The notes: generated from the sequence alone by a model not told the origin. Numbered from the stretch's first letter, positions 21,546-33,185 are shown. The stretch is 64,000 nt of DNA from Salvator merianae (GCA_003586115.2 QVOM02000034.1:11338536-11402535); one strand, 5' to 3'. A program made the numbers and translations.

Positions 21546-22747
21546 GGCTGCGATTCGACATCGTAAATTTAATCCATATTGGAAGAGTACAAGAACTGAA
21601 TTCGTCTTCTGATTGGTCCCACGGTTACATTTTAACACGGACTCAATTCGTACTTGCTCATTCTCACACTGATGTTTCCCATCCTTGGCACGGAGAAACA
21701 GTACCTTTTCTGCCTCCACCCCTCATCAAATTCTCCTCCCTGTGCAGTCAGTGATTAGCTGCAGTCCCAATGTTCAAATCTTGATGTCACAGGGGCGGGA
21801 AAGTCAAGCTGCACTCTCCATATGTCCCCACTGCTGCCTCAGAACATGGATTCACTTGGCAGCATTACTACTCATTTGCCATTTGCTCCTTCTCCCCCCT
21901 ACAGCCTCTATCTACACAAGCAGAACTTTAAAACTATGTGTGCCACACAATTAAGTTTCTTAAAGGGCAGATGGCCATTTCTGCTCTCTTGCAAGTGCAC
22001 TTTTGCACAATTGCGCAATTTAAAAGTAGTGCAAAAGCAGGGAGAGGTCCGTGAAGAAGGGGAAACATGGGGAGGGAACGTGGGAAGGCTCTATTATCGT
22101 GATAGTGCAATTCATGCCCAGCAAATGGACTCTGCCTTATCTCCTCCCGAGACATCCGCAGCGGCATTTGTCCCCGCTGTGTAGCTGTGTGTTGCCAACG
22201 GCCAAACTGATCTTGAGTGGTGGGTTCTTTGTTGGTTGGGGCAAGAGGACTGCAACCCCAAACAGGCACAGTTTCTTTTTTGGTTTAATCAGCAGATGGA
22301 AGTGGAGGAAACCTTTAATTTCTTCCTGGCAATATTGAATGGGGGATAAAGAAAGAGAAAGGACCGCAGGTTAGCGAAGTAAAAAGGAGGACGGTTTTCT
22401 TTTCTCCTGGCAGCGACAGAAGGGGGGATAATGGAGGCAGAGGAAACTACTGTGCTTCCTGCCCACCCACAAAGTCTGTCATTGGATGGGACAAAATGGG
22501 GATCCCTCCCTCTGCACGCCCCCAAAAAGTATGGTCCCTCCCAAATAGTCTCCTTCCCCATTTTCACATTGCAAAGTAAAGCAGGCTAGCTATCTGGAAC
22601 AGCTTGGGAATGCATTAAATCTGAATACAAAGTAGTCCGGATTTCACCAATTTAGTCCAGAAAAACTACAGAATGGCAAGATCATGCTGGGCCAGTGGGA
22701 ACCGAAGACGGCCTGTAAACCGATTAAATGCTGTGTCGGAATGCAGC
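21546..22747 (+). mobile_element. 1.2 kb non-autonomous DNA element, family F3, copy 1
   Basis: The ends are GGCTGCGATTCGACATCGT on the left and, as complement of the right, GCTGCATTCCGACACAGC, each followed by an ATTTAATC word. The copy aligns end to end with 54008-55229 in the opposite orientation, by my reading at roughly three quarters identity. Shared blocks include ACTGATGTTTCCCATCC, GTCAGTGATTAGCTGCAG, GGGAGAGGTCC and CTGTCATTGGATGGGAC. Frames of 90-120 codons occur on both strands but lack transposase motifs. The target duplication is unclear for this copy. Confidence 0.75.
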
Positions 22748-23947
22748 ATAATCTGACTGAACATAATCCATGCTCAGAGATTGCCGAGGGTTTTCTGTTT
22801 GTGTTGCAGCAAGAAAAGCAAGGTACAATGTCCCAGAAAAGAGCATGATAGGTGAGCTGGAATCCTGAACAAGAACACTTCATATAGCACAATTCTTGTG
22901 CAGCCCCCATATGTGCTAAGAAATGCTTTAAAATTTAAACGCATCACCTTTTCTTCACCTTGATACTTAACGGTTGCAGTGGAGCCCCTTTGTTGATTCC
23001 TTCTGCAGCTATATCTACCTTTGTCTCCAGAAATAAGTGCTCAAATCTTTATGTCTACTGCATGGGAAAAGCCAAAGTGCCAGAGCTGGAAAGCATTCAG
23101 CAATGCAGAGAAAAGTTACCAGCCTTCTGAGCTGGAAATAGGAAGTTGGCAGCTTTCTTTGTGTAGCCACTGTGTGCAGAACTGGGAAGACAGTAAATAA
23201 AGCCAGCAGCTACTGTCTAGACCTCTCCTGCTGTTCTGGGGAAAGGGAGCGTTTGCAGTCAAGCAGTCGGTGTGGGTGAAATCCTAATAGATCTACTGAC
23301 ATCAGACTAGCTGGATTCACCCCACTACCACCCTATGTCCCATCAATAAAGGTTTCACATTTGAACTGGCTCCCTTGTGAGATTTAAAAGGGCTGTAATA
23401 ACTCCAGCTGTGTGTTTCGCTCTAGCAAAACAACTAACAACGGAATTAAAGGAGAAAAGAGGTGAAGTTTATTATTAACTAGCAAAATGCCTGCCCTGAT
23501 CGTGAACAGCATGCATGCCCACAAAAGGAGTTATATACTGAAAAGTCACCGGTGCAGAAAAGAGGCAAGGCATGAAGGAGGAGAGTAGATCTCAGTACCT
23601 TCTCTATTTGGGAAATACCTAGAGATGGCCTTTCCATTAACTTTAATTAACTCTCAGTAGGAGATGAGGGATGGTACAGCCTCGAAAACAAAACAAAATT
23701 CTAATAATTTTGTCTAATAACTCAAGCACAATATTCCATCATGCTGCAGTGTAAGCAAGAAAAAGAACCAGAGTGGCATTATAAAGACAGCGATGGATTT
23801 AATCCTCAGGGGGCTCCCATTCAATTAGTTGCATTGGAGACATAATGCAGAAGCTGTTTTTAATTTGTAGGCTCTGATTGTTGTTGGGTATGGATATAAT
23901 GGAATGGAGAAAAGACTGGACCTCCACATCTGAGAGTACTTCCAGAC
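22748..23947. other. Low-repeat sequence, possible conserved noncoding DNA at 23460-23930
   Basis: No frame is supported. The stretch 23700-23900 contains homeodomain-type words (TTAATCC, CAATTAG, TTTTAATTTG) in unique-looking sequence. Regulatory function is inference only. Confidence 0.3.
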
Positions 23948-24279
23948 TTAGGGATGTGCACAAATGAAATCTTCATTTTCGATTCGCTGTCGAAGCGAAA
24001 ATCTGTATTTTCGTTTTGTCAGCAAATTGCAATGTTGAAAAATGATTTTATTTGCATTCATTTTTGCAGCTTTCACAATGTTTTCCCCATTGAAAATGCC
24101 CTTTTCATGGGTTAAACACAGCAAAAATGTGAATATTTGAATGAATATTTCCTTTTCACAAAAGAATAGGCTAGTTCATTTTGATTGAATGTTGAAAATG
24201 TGAAAAATTTGCAAATATTTGCAAATGTGAAATATTCAATCAGATGTTCAAATGTGAATTGAATTTTGCACATTTCTAT
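23948..24279. mobile_element. AT-rich inverted-repeat element, family F6
   Basis: It begins TTAGGGATGTGCACAAATG, and the complement of its end reads TAGAAATGTGCAAAATTC. The interior is made of partly self-complementary A/T words such as TTTGCAAATATTTGC and AATGTGAATTG. The start matches the copies at 2727 and 4931. Confidence 0.65.
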
Positions 24280-24284
24280 CTAAA

Positions 24285-24640
24285 ACCCATGATTTCCCCT
24301 GAACTGTATTGGGAATGCTGGACATAATTATGGCAATCCCAATACAATCCCAGATTTGTAATATTGCTATTATGGGGGATCCAGCAATCATGCCGGATTT
24401 CCCATAACAGTGCTGGTTACTTATGTGTCTGCTGGCCCATTTCATCATTATCTTACTTGGGGCTACTGGGAAGTCAGCCAAGTGTGCAAAAGGAAAAAAA
24501 GAAAGGGGACAGCATTTGGTAGCTTCAGGGTTGCTACAAGTGGAATTATAACAAAACAAGCTGGAAGACACCAGGTAAGTCTGTGGTCACCTTACGCATC
24601 CGGCAGGGGCAGCAGGAAGCAATTGTGGGATTTTCTTTAG
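24285..24640 (+). repeat. Dispersed repeat, family F7
   Basis: It matches 195-545 (CCCAATACAATCCCAG, TCCAGCAATCATGCC, AACAGTGCTGGTTAC, GGCAGGGGCAGCAGG). It directly abuts the F6 element on its left. The small frames here are not genes. Confidence 0.5.
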
Positions 24641-24819
24641 ATCTCACAATTGCCTCTTTCTGTCTAGAGGCACCCCTATTCCATTCTTGCCCAATAAAAT
24701 TGTTGCTTAGTAACTTTCTAGCTGTTTAAAATGTTCAGAGCTTCAAAGGAACAAAGGAGCTATTGTACCTTAAGGTAGGTGCTGTCTAACTGGCTTCAGT
24801 ATAGTACTTCAAAGACTTC

Positions 24820-25402
24820 AGCCATTTCTGCACTCACCCAGTAGTCTGGACCAAGCAACTGCCTAGTACACTTTGTCCACACAGGGCTGGTGCTTGTCCA
24901 GCCCAGAACTTTCCCAAATGGTCATTGTTCCAAATTAGCTGTAGACCTAAGAGGTCTATTACCATATTAACACAGTCTGTTCCAGTCTAGGCGTCAGCAC
25001 TTCCGCACCTGGTCCAGAACAAGGAGAATGAGGGTTTTCTGGAATTGGCAAAATGTCATGCCATCCATGCATCACCGCCACTGCCCCATCTTTGCAGCCT
25101 ATGCACCTCCTCCAATGATTACAGCATGGAAGTGGGCATGCCGCCTTAGACCTGTTCAGCTCCACACTTGTGCTCCAAACATGACATATGAGTGATGGGG
25201 TCTGAGCCAATCACTGGCCAGGGCAGGTGGTGCTTCGGAACGGGAGTCAGTTGTTTGGACCAGAATAGCTATGGCACCTCTCTTTGCTGCCAGAACAGAC
25301 AGCACCCGTTCCTCACAATGAGGATTGCACCTCCTGGACCTGGTCTTGAACAGGCTGGAGCAGAATAGTTAAACCACTCCAAACAAACTGAGTGCAGATG
25401 CC
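24820..25402 (+). mobile_element. MITE, family F4 subtype
   Basis: The left end GCCATTTCTGCACTC and the complement of the right end, GGGCATCTGCACTC, match, and GTCTGGACCAA and GTCCAG-type words lie just inside. The left 100 bases match 41494-41600. No transposase frame is present. Confidence 0.6.
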
Positions 25403-27094
25403 CAGCCCCAGCAGATAGATTTGAGGAGGGAGGACACTACCACCTAAGGCCCTCTTCTGCATCATGAGTGTTCTTCCTTGAAGTCAGGAACCAATGTGGA
25501 TTTCCTTGCCTCTTTTGAGCAACTGAGGCATAGCAGCTAAAAACTATGTAGTTATCCTTGGGATAACACTTTGGTTTGGTTCTTGCAGTCTTCTATATAG
25601 TACAAAACAGGAGCACCCTCTATACGGGTACTTAAGGCACCCTACCAGACAAGCAGGGTATGGGGTCCTGGTCCCTGAGCTGCCCCAAACTCTGAACAAT
25701 GCGCCCTTTCTCCAGATCATTTCTAAATACTTCAAGTTGCTTTCTCCCCACCTGTGTGGATGCACAGAGGGAGGGGGAGGTGAAGTGGGGGGCAAAATCT
25801 CATCCTTAATTGTTATGGGGGACCCAGAATTGCAGTGACCTTCTAGCCACGGTACTGGTCCTCCCACATGATTCTGGAGGGATGACTCCACCTGCAGCAG
25901 ATTTTCCCTTGCCCCTGTAGGGTCCCAGATGATGTGGCAAGGTTTGGCTACCCCTGCAGTGACTTCTGCACTGCCTGCCCCATGTTGGAAAACCTTGTAG
26001 ATGCTGCTCATGTTGTGCAAGTACTTTTAATTGCCATCTATAAAAAATGATGGTTAAGGGAACCACAGAGGTCCAGAGTACCAATCAAAGTCAGTGGTGC
26101 CACAAAAATCAAATTACATTATTACAAGCTTTCCAATACTACATTAAAAGAAAGAGACTGCATTTCACCTATTGAATAAGAGCAAAACTGTACTGGAGAT
26201 AACCATTTTATATGAGGAATGACTGTACAGTGAATTCACAGTTCAGATTCAAAGGAACTAGCCTGGCTCTCCTTTGCTTTCATGTGCTTCCCCTAGCTTT
26301 TTATCACTCACCTTCCCAGAGCTTCTAAGCCTTATTAAAATTATGGGAGGGAGAGAATGAAGGAGGAGCGAATAGAGCTGAATAGCAAGCCCTTAACTAA
26401 ACAGCTAATAAAGGATAAAGATTCTGAAACATCCTCAACTTTCACAATCATTTTTGTGACAGTGATGAGAATTCTGATAGCATGCCTCTGATTATTTTCT
26501 GCATTGCTGTTGACTTTCAAGACCTACTTTTCAGCTAACTGATGGAAAATAAAATCTTTATAGGTGCTCCCAGCAGTAAAAGGTAGGCGGGGGGGAATCT
26601 TATTACAAAGTTCATCTATTGCCTTCTAGTACAGGCAATAACTGTTCCAGGAATGTCATATTCCACTAGGAGATACTATGTTGTGTGTTAATACATACAT
26701 GCAGAGGATAAACTGCAGATTCTCGTGCTTATAAATAAATTAATTTAGATCAGGCCAGCGCAAATTATGACCGACAAGCTTAAATGTATGTTGTCTCCTA
26801 TATACGGTGATGTGAAAGTACTTGAAACCTTGTTTGTTTGTTTGCATATTTACAATAGAAGCAAAAAACAGGTTTATCAAATATATGATGAGTGACCATA
26901 TGTGAAACCATGCATCCAGTTCAGTGGGTCACAAGCAAGGTAGGTCAGATATCTGACTTTTCAGGGCAGTTTTATGCAGGTGTTTGTAAGTGTGGAAATT
27001 AGATTGATATTCCAGACAGATCAAGAGGGTAGAGTGCTGTGCAAGGAGAATATACAAAAGAGAACAGAGGCCGCAAACACGTAAGAAATTTTTG
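25403..27094. other. Mostly unassigned, with an F7-like piece at 25800-26110
   Basis: CCAATCAAAGTCAGTGGTGCC near 26080 resembles CCAATCGAAGTCAATGGCAC near 30040. The stretch 26690-26870 (TTAATTTAGATCAGGCC, TTGTTTGTTTGCATATTTAC) is unique-looking AT-rich DNA with homeodomain- and forkhead-type words, a weak candidate noncoding regulatory element. No exon is seen. Confidence 0.35.
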
Positions 27095-27450
27095 GAAGAA
27101 AATCCAGGACTCAACAATAAAATAGCCAAGTTTGGTGATGACACAAAATTGTGCAGAGCAGCAAAAAAAAAACCAGAGAGTCTGTGCAGACCTCCCAAAG
27201 TATCTCCCAAAGTGTACCCTGTCATGTGTGGCAAAACAAATATTATTCTGACATAATTGCAGGGGGGGTTGCCCTGTCTGGATACACCCTTAGTGTAATA
27301 GAAGATATTTCAATGAAAGTGAAGACTCAGTGTGCTTCAGCAGTAAGAAAGGCCAATATCGTGTTGCATATAATTTTTTGATGGTATTGAAAATAAAACC
27401 ACCGTTTCAATGTTCACTATGATAATGTCCTTACACTAATAAAAAGGAGT
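27095..27450 (+). mobile_element. CR1 LINE reverse-transcriptase fragment
   Basis: The plus strand around 27115-27165 reads IAKFGDDTKLCRA, the catalytic [FY]xDD region of CR1 reverse transcriptase. The frame at 27151-27381 later gives EDISMKVKTQCASAVRKAN, a conserved block downstream of the catalytic site. A frame change and several stops separate and follow these blocks, and most of the intervening sequence is deleted. It is a pseudogene remnant. Confidence 0.7.
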
Positions 27451-27456
27451 TACAAA

Positions 27457-27845
27457 GGGTGGAACGTATGGTTGTTGGAATCATTCTGTCTCAAAAGGCA
27501 ATGGAAAAAGTACAAAAATATGGAAACTCTGAGTTACCCAGGCATCAGGGTTTCCCTCCCAGCCTCTCTAGTGTAATCCAAAGGACTGTAAACATGACAT
27601 TTGGCACTAGGTTCACTGCAGGAGCTGCTGGAAAGATGATGCATAATCCACACGACCTCCTTAGGGTCTCCACTCCAGATTGTGTGCCAAGGTTTATTTC
27701 CTTAGCCTTTGCCTTTCCCAAGGCACTCACAGGGCAGTGAAGCTATTTTACTCCAGCTAGGAAGACACAATAAGTTTTCATGGTAGAACAGGGATTTGAA
27801 TCAAGAGATTCCTGGATTCCAACCTAGTGCTCTTAACCACTGCTC
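27457..27845 (-). mobile_element. tRNA-headed SINE-like repeat, copy 1
   Basis: On the minus strand the right end starts with TGGTTAAGAGCACTAGG (A-box-like) and then GATTCAAATCCC (B-box-like, plus-strand 27791-27802), about 25 bases apart as in tRNA promoters. The body, about 350 bases long, matches 46765-47100 in the same orientation: TGTAATCCAxAGG, TGTAAACATGACATTTGxCAC, TTTCCCAAGGCA, GGCTATTTTAC-like. It is probably an old polymerase III SINE. Confidence 0.6.
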
Positions 27846-28011
27846 TAGAAGAGGACCTAGTAATATATGGTTAGAGTGTGGGTCTCCATCTCTCAGGAGG
27901 AAGTAGCATTCTATGGTAACAACCCCTCCATGGCACACTCCTGGCACACCTGGCCTATTCCCAGGCACAGAATCTGCACACAAGAGTGCTCTAGCCATGA
28001 GGACTGCTAAA

Positions 28012-28757
28012 AGCTATTCATGTTTGGATCAGACTGTGTCTCAGTTCTTGCTAGTGCCATGCAAGAGGCAGACAATGTAGGAACAGCCCACCCCCTGTTT
28101 TGGAGCCTGGCGACATTTCACAGAGCTACGGAAAATGGCCCACTGGTATGCGGAAATGTCCCCAGACTGCAACTTCGAGGCTGGGGAGCTTTGGTTCCCC
28201 AGCTTCAAAACTGTATTATACCAGTGATCTAGCAGATGAACAGGACATTTCTTATTTGTCACTGGGTTGTTGGAGTTGTCTGAGCTAATGTCTCAGGTGG
28301 TGAAATGTCACCTTTCACCACCTTACTAGGTAACATCTTCAGTGTAAAGGTTCTCTTGTGGTTGGTGATGCACTATATAGCAGCCTGTCCTTTGCTGATG
28401 GGTAGGAGAGTTAGGACTGACAAGGGGAAGTATTTTTCCACCCAGAGGGTCATTGGTCTACCAGAAGAGGTGGTGACAACAATCAGCCTAGATAGGTTTA
28501 AGAACTGATTGGACAGATTCATGGAGGTCAGGTGAATCAATGGCTACTAGAATGGATGCCCAGGTACAGCCTCCAGGATGCAGAGACAGGCAGGATGCCT
28601 CTAAAGGTCATTTGCAGGCAGTTGAGAGAAGGTGAAGGTTTTGCCTTTGTCTTCTATTCAAGAATGCCCAGAAGCAATTTGAGGGTCTCTGTGTAAAACA
28701 GGATGCAGGACTAGATGGGCTGTGACCTGATCCAGCAGGGCTCCTCTTATGTTCTTA
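28012..28757 (+). mobile_element. Composite repeat: unknown head joined to CR1 3' end, copy 1
   Basis: Positions 28395-28757 are a CR1 3' end: RRVRTDKGKYFSTQRV, LPEEVVTTISLDRFK, then the CR1 3' UTR words and TTATGTTCTTATG. Upstream, 28100-28394 is not CR1 but matches 42275-42560 inverted, with the same junction at CTTTGCTGATGxGTAGGAG. Shared head words include GAGGCTGGGGAGCTTTGG, GTCTCAGGTGGTGAAATGT, AACATCTTCAGTGTA and GATGCACTATATAGCAGCC. The ordinary CR1 copy at 35083-36330 continues instead with reverse-transcriptase sequence at this point. No long frame crosses the junction apart from a chance 67-codon one. Confidence 0.7.
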
Positions 28758-28984
28758 TGCTCCTTGCATGTGATTGGGCAGGGAAGTGTTCTTTACCCTT
28801 GATTTCCTTGGTGTTTATTTCTTAATTTAGCTATGCAATAACTGTTCCTAATCATTCAGGTGTTGAGTGCCACCTTCTCTACCTAATTGTTGATTGGCAG
28901 TAGTGGGTTATCAGTAATGGTGCCTGGATGGGTGTTGAATCAATTCTATCATTGTTTCTTGACTCTTCTTTGTTTGGCTTCAGC

Positions 28985-29090
28985 TTTGTTTATTTATTGA
29001 ATTTTCGAATTCATTTATACTGCCTTTTATCCAAAAGATCCCAATGTGATTGAGAGCAGTAAAATACAAAAATAAAGCATAGAATATGAA
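28985..29090 (-). mobile_element. LINE/SINE 3'-tail fragment (L2-like)
   Basis: TTTATTTATTGAATTTTCG followed by TTTATACTGCCTTTTATCC is the antisense of the common L2-like tail in squamate repeats (a GGxGGTATAAAT-type tail). Confidence 0.55.
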
Positions 29091-29989
29091 ATTGGAAATT
29101 GGAGGAAAAAGTACAACTCATAAAAGTTATTCCCATAAAAAGTTCCTTTATTCATTCCAGGCTCTACCATTCAAACCACAGAACAATTTCCTGCATTAAG
29201 TTTAAAGTTGTTCCTTTTGAGTGCTCAATAGATGTTCTTAAATGAGATCTTCTCACCAGTCTGCCTGAGATACAAAAATAGATTTCTTTTTACTGCATTT
29301 TCTATGCCCTTCTCTTCCCCCCATCCCAATATCAAAAACAGGCTCCCCTTGGGTGAAAGATACTTGGCTGATGCTTTCCACAGGAAACTGGAACAACATA
29401 GAATGGGCTGAGTGCCTGTAAATACATCGCCCAGCTGCAAGTTCAAAGAAGCAATGCACAAGTTATCTGAGCTTCCCTTTCCTGTGCCAGACAGGCAACA
29501 GAAGATCTCACTTGAACTGAACATGGGACAGTCCCAAATCTGGTAAAGGACTGGAACATCATGCTCACTTCATCCAAAGCTATGCATTCAGCCTTTGGCA
29601 TAATGTGAATACAAGGCACTATTTTTGTAAATTTTGTGCAGGCAATGTGGAGTGAGGTATGGACATCTCATACCGTTGGACCCATTTGTGTTTAGCTTTG
29701 GTGCCATGGATGCTAAATGAAGTAAGAATCACTGTGGCAAGACTGAGCATTACAGCAGCCTAAGTTTATGAGCTGGGCTAGCATAGCAAATGTAACATTA
29801 TTCTTTGTATAGCACCATGGTATGGTTTCCATAAGCTACTGTGTAAAGCAAAACTGTGTTATGCAGGTAGCTGACACATATGGTAAGCTGGAGGTTAGGG
29901 GAACCGTGTTGGCCCATTCTATGATTGTAAATCAATGACATGGCAGAGGGGAAGTCCAGTCTATCAATAAAAGCCGACAATATTGCAGA
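29091..29989. other. Unassigned sequence, no gene recognised
   Basis: Frames of 60-99 codons on the minus strand show no similarity. Confidence 0.4.
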
Positions 29990-30537
29990 GATGACACCTA
30001 GCCTACCAATGTGTCAGTGGTTGTGGTGAGGGGTGGTTCAGCCTGCCAATCGAAGTCAATGGCACTTCACAAGTCAAATCACAATACTGAAAGTTTCCAG
30101 GATTGTGTTCTACAAGGAAAGTGTAAGTACCATCACTTACCTTTGCAGATGGAGCCACCATCGTAGTCCTGGCCACTGTGCATGCATGTGGGCAAACAAA
30201 AGATGGCCGTGCATGCACAGTGGATGCCACATCTGAGTATTTCAGCAGCACAAATACCCAGAAGTGCACAACGCCACCTCTGCACATGCCCGGCTGTCTT
30301 TTTAGTCCCATGCGCATGTGCAGTGGCCAGGACCAAGATGGTGGCTCCATCTGCACACGTAATTGCACTATTTCAGGAAGACCCACCATCAGAGTTGGGT
30401 TTTCTTGAAACAGGAAATCCTGCATTTTAGGGGAGATGTAGCAGAGCAATGGTGGGGTTGCCACAGATAAATATGGCAATCCTACCACAGCGATGCCGAA
30501 ATGACATCATACTTCCCCTGTCCAGATGCAGCCTTAA
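29990..30537 (-). mobile_element. Family F7 element with a very long hairpin core
   Basis: The right end reads, as complement, AAGGCTGCATCTGGACAGG. The matching terminus at 57955-57975 (CTGTCTGGATGCAGCTG) supports it. The interior shares GGxATTGCCAxAxxTxTGTGGCAA with 57890-57930. The left end is only approximate. Frames of 67-161 codons are products of the palindrome and have no domains. Confidence 0.6.
30144..30355. repeat. Near-complete 212-bp hairpin
   Basis: The outer arms 30144-30192 and 30307-30355 pair over about 49 bases (TGCAGATGGAGCCACCAT with its complement, and TCCTGGCCACTG with CAGTGGCCAGGA). The inner arms continue imperfectly to a central GTATTT/AAATAC stem near 30236-30257. 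Confidence 0.85.
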
Positions 30538-30852
30538 TCCAAATTTCCTCTTATTTCCAGATACTTAGTAAGCAGAACAGTGCACTTGGATGTACCCAAA
30601 CAACTGTTGGAAAATAAATGAAAGATGCCTGCCATTCAGCAGCTCTGAAGACCAGGCGAGATACAACATTATTTGCTTCCTTATTTTTCCAAGGTTTATT
30701 TTTAAAAAAGATGTCAGGAAGGGGTGTTAGAATGTGGCGCTGGAGAAAGGGATTTTAGTTGTTTCATCCTACCATAGCTCTAGCCTAATTCATCAAAGGA
30801 TGCTTCCATCACAAATAACAGGGAGCAGGTTGGAGTCAGTAGAAACAAAACG

Positions 30853-31015
30853 GGGGGTCTGGGATAACTCAATTGTAGAATATTTGCTTTGCATACTGGT
30901 GGTCCCAGGTTCAAACCCCGGCATCTTCCTGGAAGAAGGCAACGGCAGATCACTTCTGTATCCTTGTCAGAAAAACGCTGCGTGGATATGCCTATAGGTC
31001 ACCAACAGTAAAGTT
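30853..31015 (+). mobile_element. tRNA-derived SINE fragment
   Basis: A box A-like word, GGATAACTCAATTGTAG, precedes a clear B box, GGTTCAAACCCC (30908-30919), then CGGCATCTTCCTGGAAG. This is a tRNA-like head typical of squamate SINEs. The tail words CAACGGCAGATCACTTCTG and AGAAAAACGCTGCGTGG are of SINE body type. It lacks a CCA end and a foldable acceptor stem, so it is not a tRNA gene. Confidence 0.65.
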
Positions 31016-32329
31016 CAAATCAAGGGTGTCTTTACTTCTTTCCTTTTTATTTCTTTATTTGACTTCTTTCATTACAAAAGCAATTACCTTTTTGTATTAT
31101 AGTTCTAGTCTGACTTTTCTCATCCCATAAGTTAATTTAAAAAAAATAATAATAATAATACTATTTTAAAAATGCAGCATTTAAAAGACAAAATTCTTTA
31201 GCAAAGGCAAAAGATGGAATCAAAATCACAACTGAAGTTGGCTCAGCTGAATGTACAGATTTCAGTGCTTTATGCTACCATTTGCTGAAGCTATACATAG
31301 AAGGAATTGGCCCCTTCCTGGAAGGGAAATATAACAAAAGAGTGAGAAACCAGACTGGTTTCTGGAAGAAGCCAAGGCAAGAGCACAACAGGGCTTGCTA
31401 ACTGCATATTTTCAATGGAATGTTTTTTTGAAGATCGCATCTCATAAAATGTGCTCATTCACAAGCCAACATAATAAATGCAAAGCTTCCCACCACTAGC
31501 ACCATCCTGTCTGCCCAACTCCAGTATCACAGCTGGGATGATCTCAGTGCAGGCAGTAGAAGACAATGCCCTGCAGTGGAAAGCTCTGCGTGAGTAACAT
31601 TTGTTGAATCAGATTTTTGACAATGGTGTCGGCACAGACGCCTTGTCTTGAATGTTACTCACCTGGCTTCCTTCCTGCACTTGCAAATAATTCTATGATT
31701 GTGTAAAGAAGTGGGGCCAACAGATCTATCTTAGGACTAATGTAGTCTTTTTTCCCTATGCAGCAGCTTTCCTGTAAGCAAAACACCATACCAACCCATA
31801 AACCACATGAGCCTTTTGTAGGAAATGTCGGGTATGAAGGAGTTCTAAGAACCAGGCTGACTGCCTTCTGTAACCTAAAGCTGGAATCAGAGTTTAGCCA
31901 ATAAAATGCTTTAGCAAACAGTTCTCAAATGAGATGGAGGTCTAAAGCTTTTGTAGAGAGCCAGACTGTTAGATGATCTTGCAAGCCTTGTGTTGCTGAA
32001 CATGGGAATAGTCATGGAAGGATAAATCTCCTGCCTTTTGTCCCTGGGAATTTTATATGCTTATTGAAAACAGCTATATACCACCCTCCATTACAAATTC
32101 AAGGATAATCTACAGTAATAAGAGCAGAATAAACTCTCTGTGTTAAAATACAATACAGAGCAAACACAGTAGATAATATCTCTTATTTGATGAAGAATTT
32201 CCCAAGTGGCTTTTTTATTATTGTGCACATTCAGATGTTATGTACTCAGTTTGTTGCTACAGCCTACGGATGCCCACGAGATAAACTGCTTGGCAGTTGA
32301 TAATGAAAAAGGGAGGCCAGACTTGGACT
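31016..32329. other. Unassigned sequence with a short AAT repeat
   Basis: An (AAT)n run lies at 31146-31160. A weak LINE-tail-like patch is at 32070-32165. No gene is recognised. Confidence 0.4.
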
Positions 32330-32412
32330 CTGTTCCATCATCTATAAACTGTAATAGCACCCTGAGACTATTAAGTATAAGGCATACAAAAATGTAAATA
32401 AATAAATAAAGT
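32330..32412 (+). mobile_element. L2-like LINE/SINE 3' tail
   Basis: CACCCTGAGACTATTAAGTA, ATAAGGCATACAAAAATG and the end TAAATAAATAAATAAA follow the standard tail of L2-like repeats, with the A-rich end on the plus strand. Confidence 0.6.
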
Positions 32413-32809
32413 GGAACCTCCATATAGTCTGCTTTTGCCCTCCCCACTCCAAAATGTACAGTCACTTCTGATGATTGGATGGCAGGCTACCTAACAGAGC
32501 AGAAAGGAGATTGCCAGCACCTGAAGATGTTAGCCTAAGACTTGCAGTAAATTAATAATGGAGGCTGAAAAGTAAGCTCCTGATCTTTACTAACATTTCC
32601 TCATTTGTTCCATTATACTCAGCTTGATGCACACAGGCATACTTGGTGCAAGTTATTATCTCACAGTGCATAACGATTATGATATCAGATAAATTCAGTC
32701 AGACTAGCCTACAACTTGCTACTCCAGAAACCATTGCTCATCATGTCTGCATTGTTGAGATTAAAAGTATGCAGGACAGATACACAAAACCACTCCATAC
32801 AAGTGAGTC

Positions 32810-33185
32810 GCCAGCTGCTGCCGTGGCAACGATCAGGCCCACACCCAATTGGGTACCAGAATGCCGGATTGGGCATCACGCAGCCCCATCCAGTGTTACA
32901 GGTCCAAGTGGGGCATTGCAGGCCCAATCGGGCCTGATTGCCCCATCCTGCATGCATGGTGGGCATATCACAAACAAGATGGCCACCACGGTGCAGGTAA
33001 GTGTGAATGGAACTTTACCTGAAGCTCACTATGAGCTTCAGGTAAGGTTCCAGACTGCTAATTACTGCCCCAGCAGTGGTAGTGACTGGGAGTGGATGAC
33101 TGGCCACTCAGTCCTCCGCCAAATGCGGAAGCACTTGGCTAGCAAGCGTGCTTGGTGCTTGCTAGGCCAAAGTACGAATAGGCCC
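32810..33185 (+). mobile_element. F1 MITE, left-truncated copy
   Basis: The right end TACGAATAGGCCC and the internal hairpin at 33010-33050 match the 5030-6051 copy, as do CTGCCGTGGCAACGATCAGG-type and ATGGCCACCACGG-type words. The left terminus is missing. A 200-codon plus-strand frame (32643-33245) runs from flanking DNA through the element and is not a gene. Confidence 0.7.

Noticed and set aside
30003..30488. 161-codon minus-strand frame
   Set aside because: It covers both arms of a 212-bp palindrome, so the peptide is a by-product of inverted sequence. No family similarity.
30853..30925. tRNA gene
   Set aside because: The A and B boxes are present, but the acceptor and anticodon stems do not pair and a SINE body follows.
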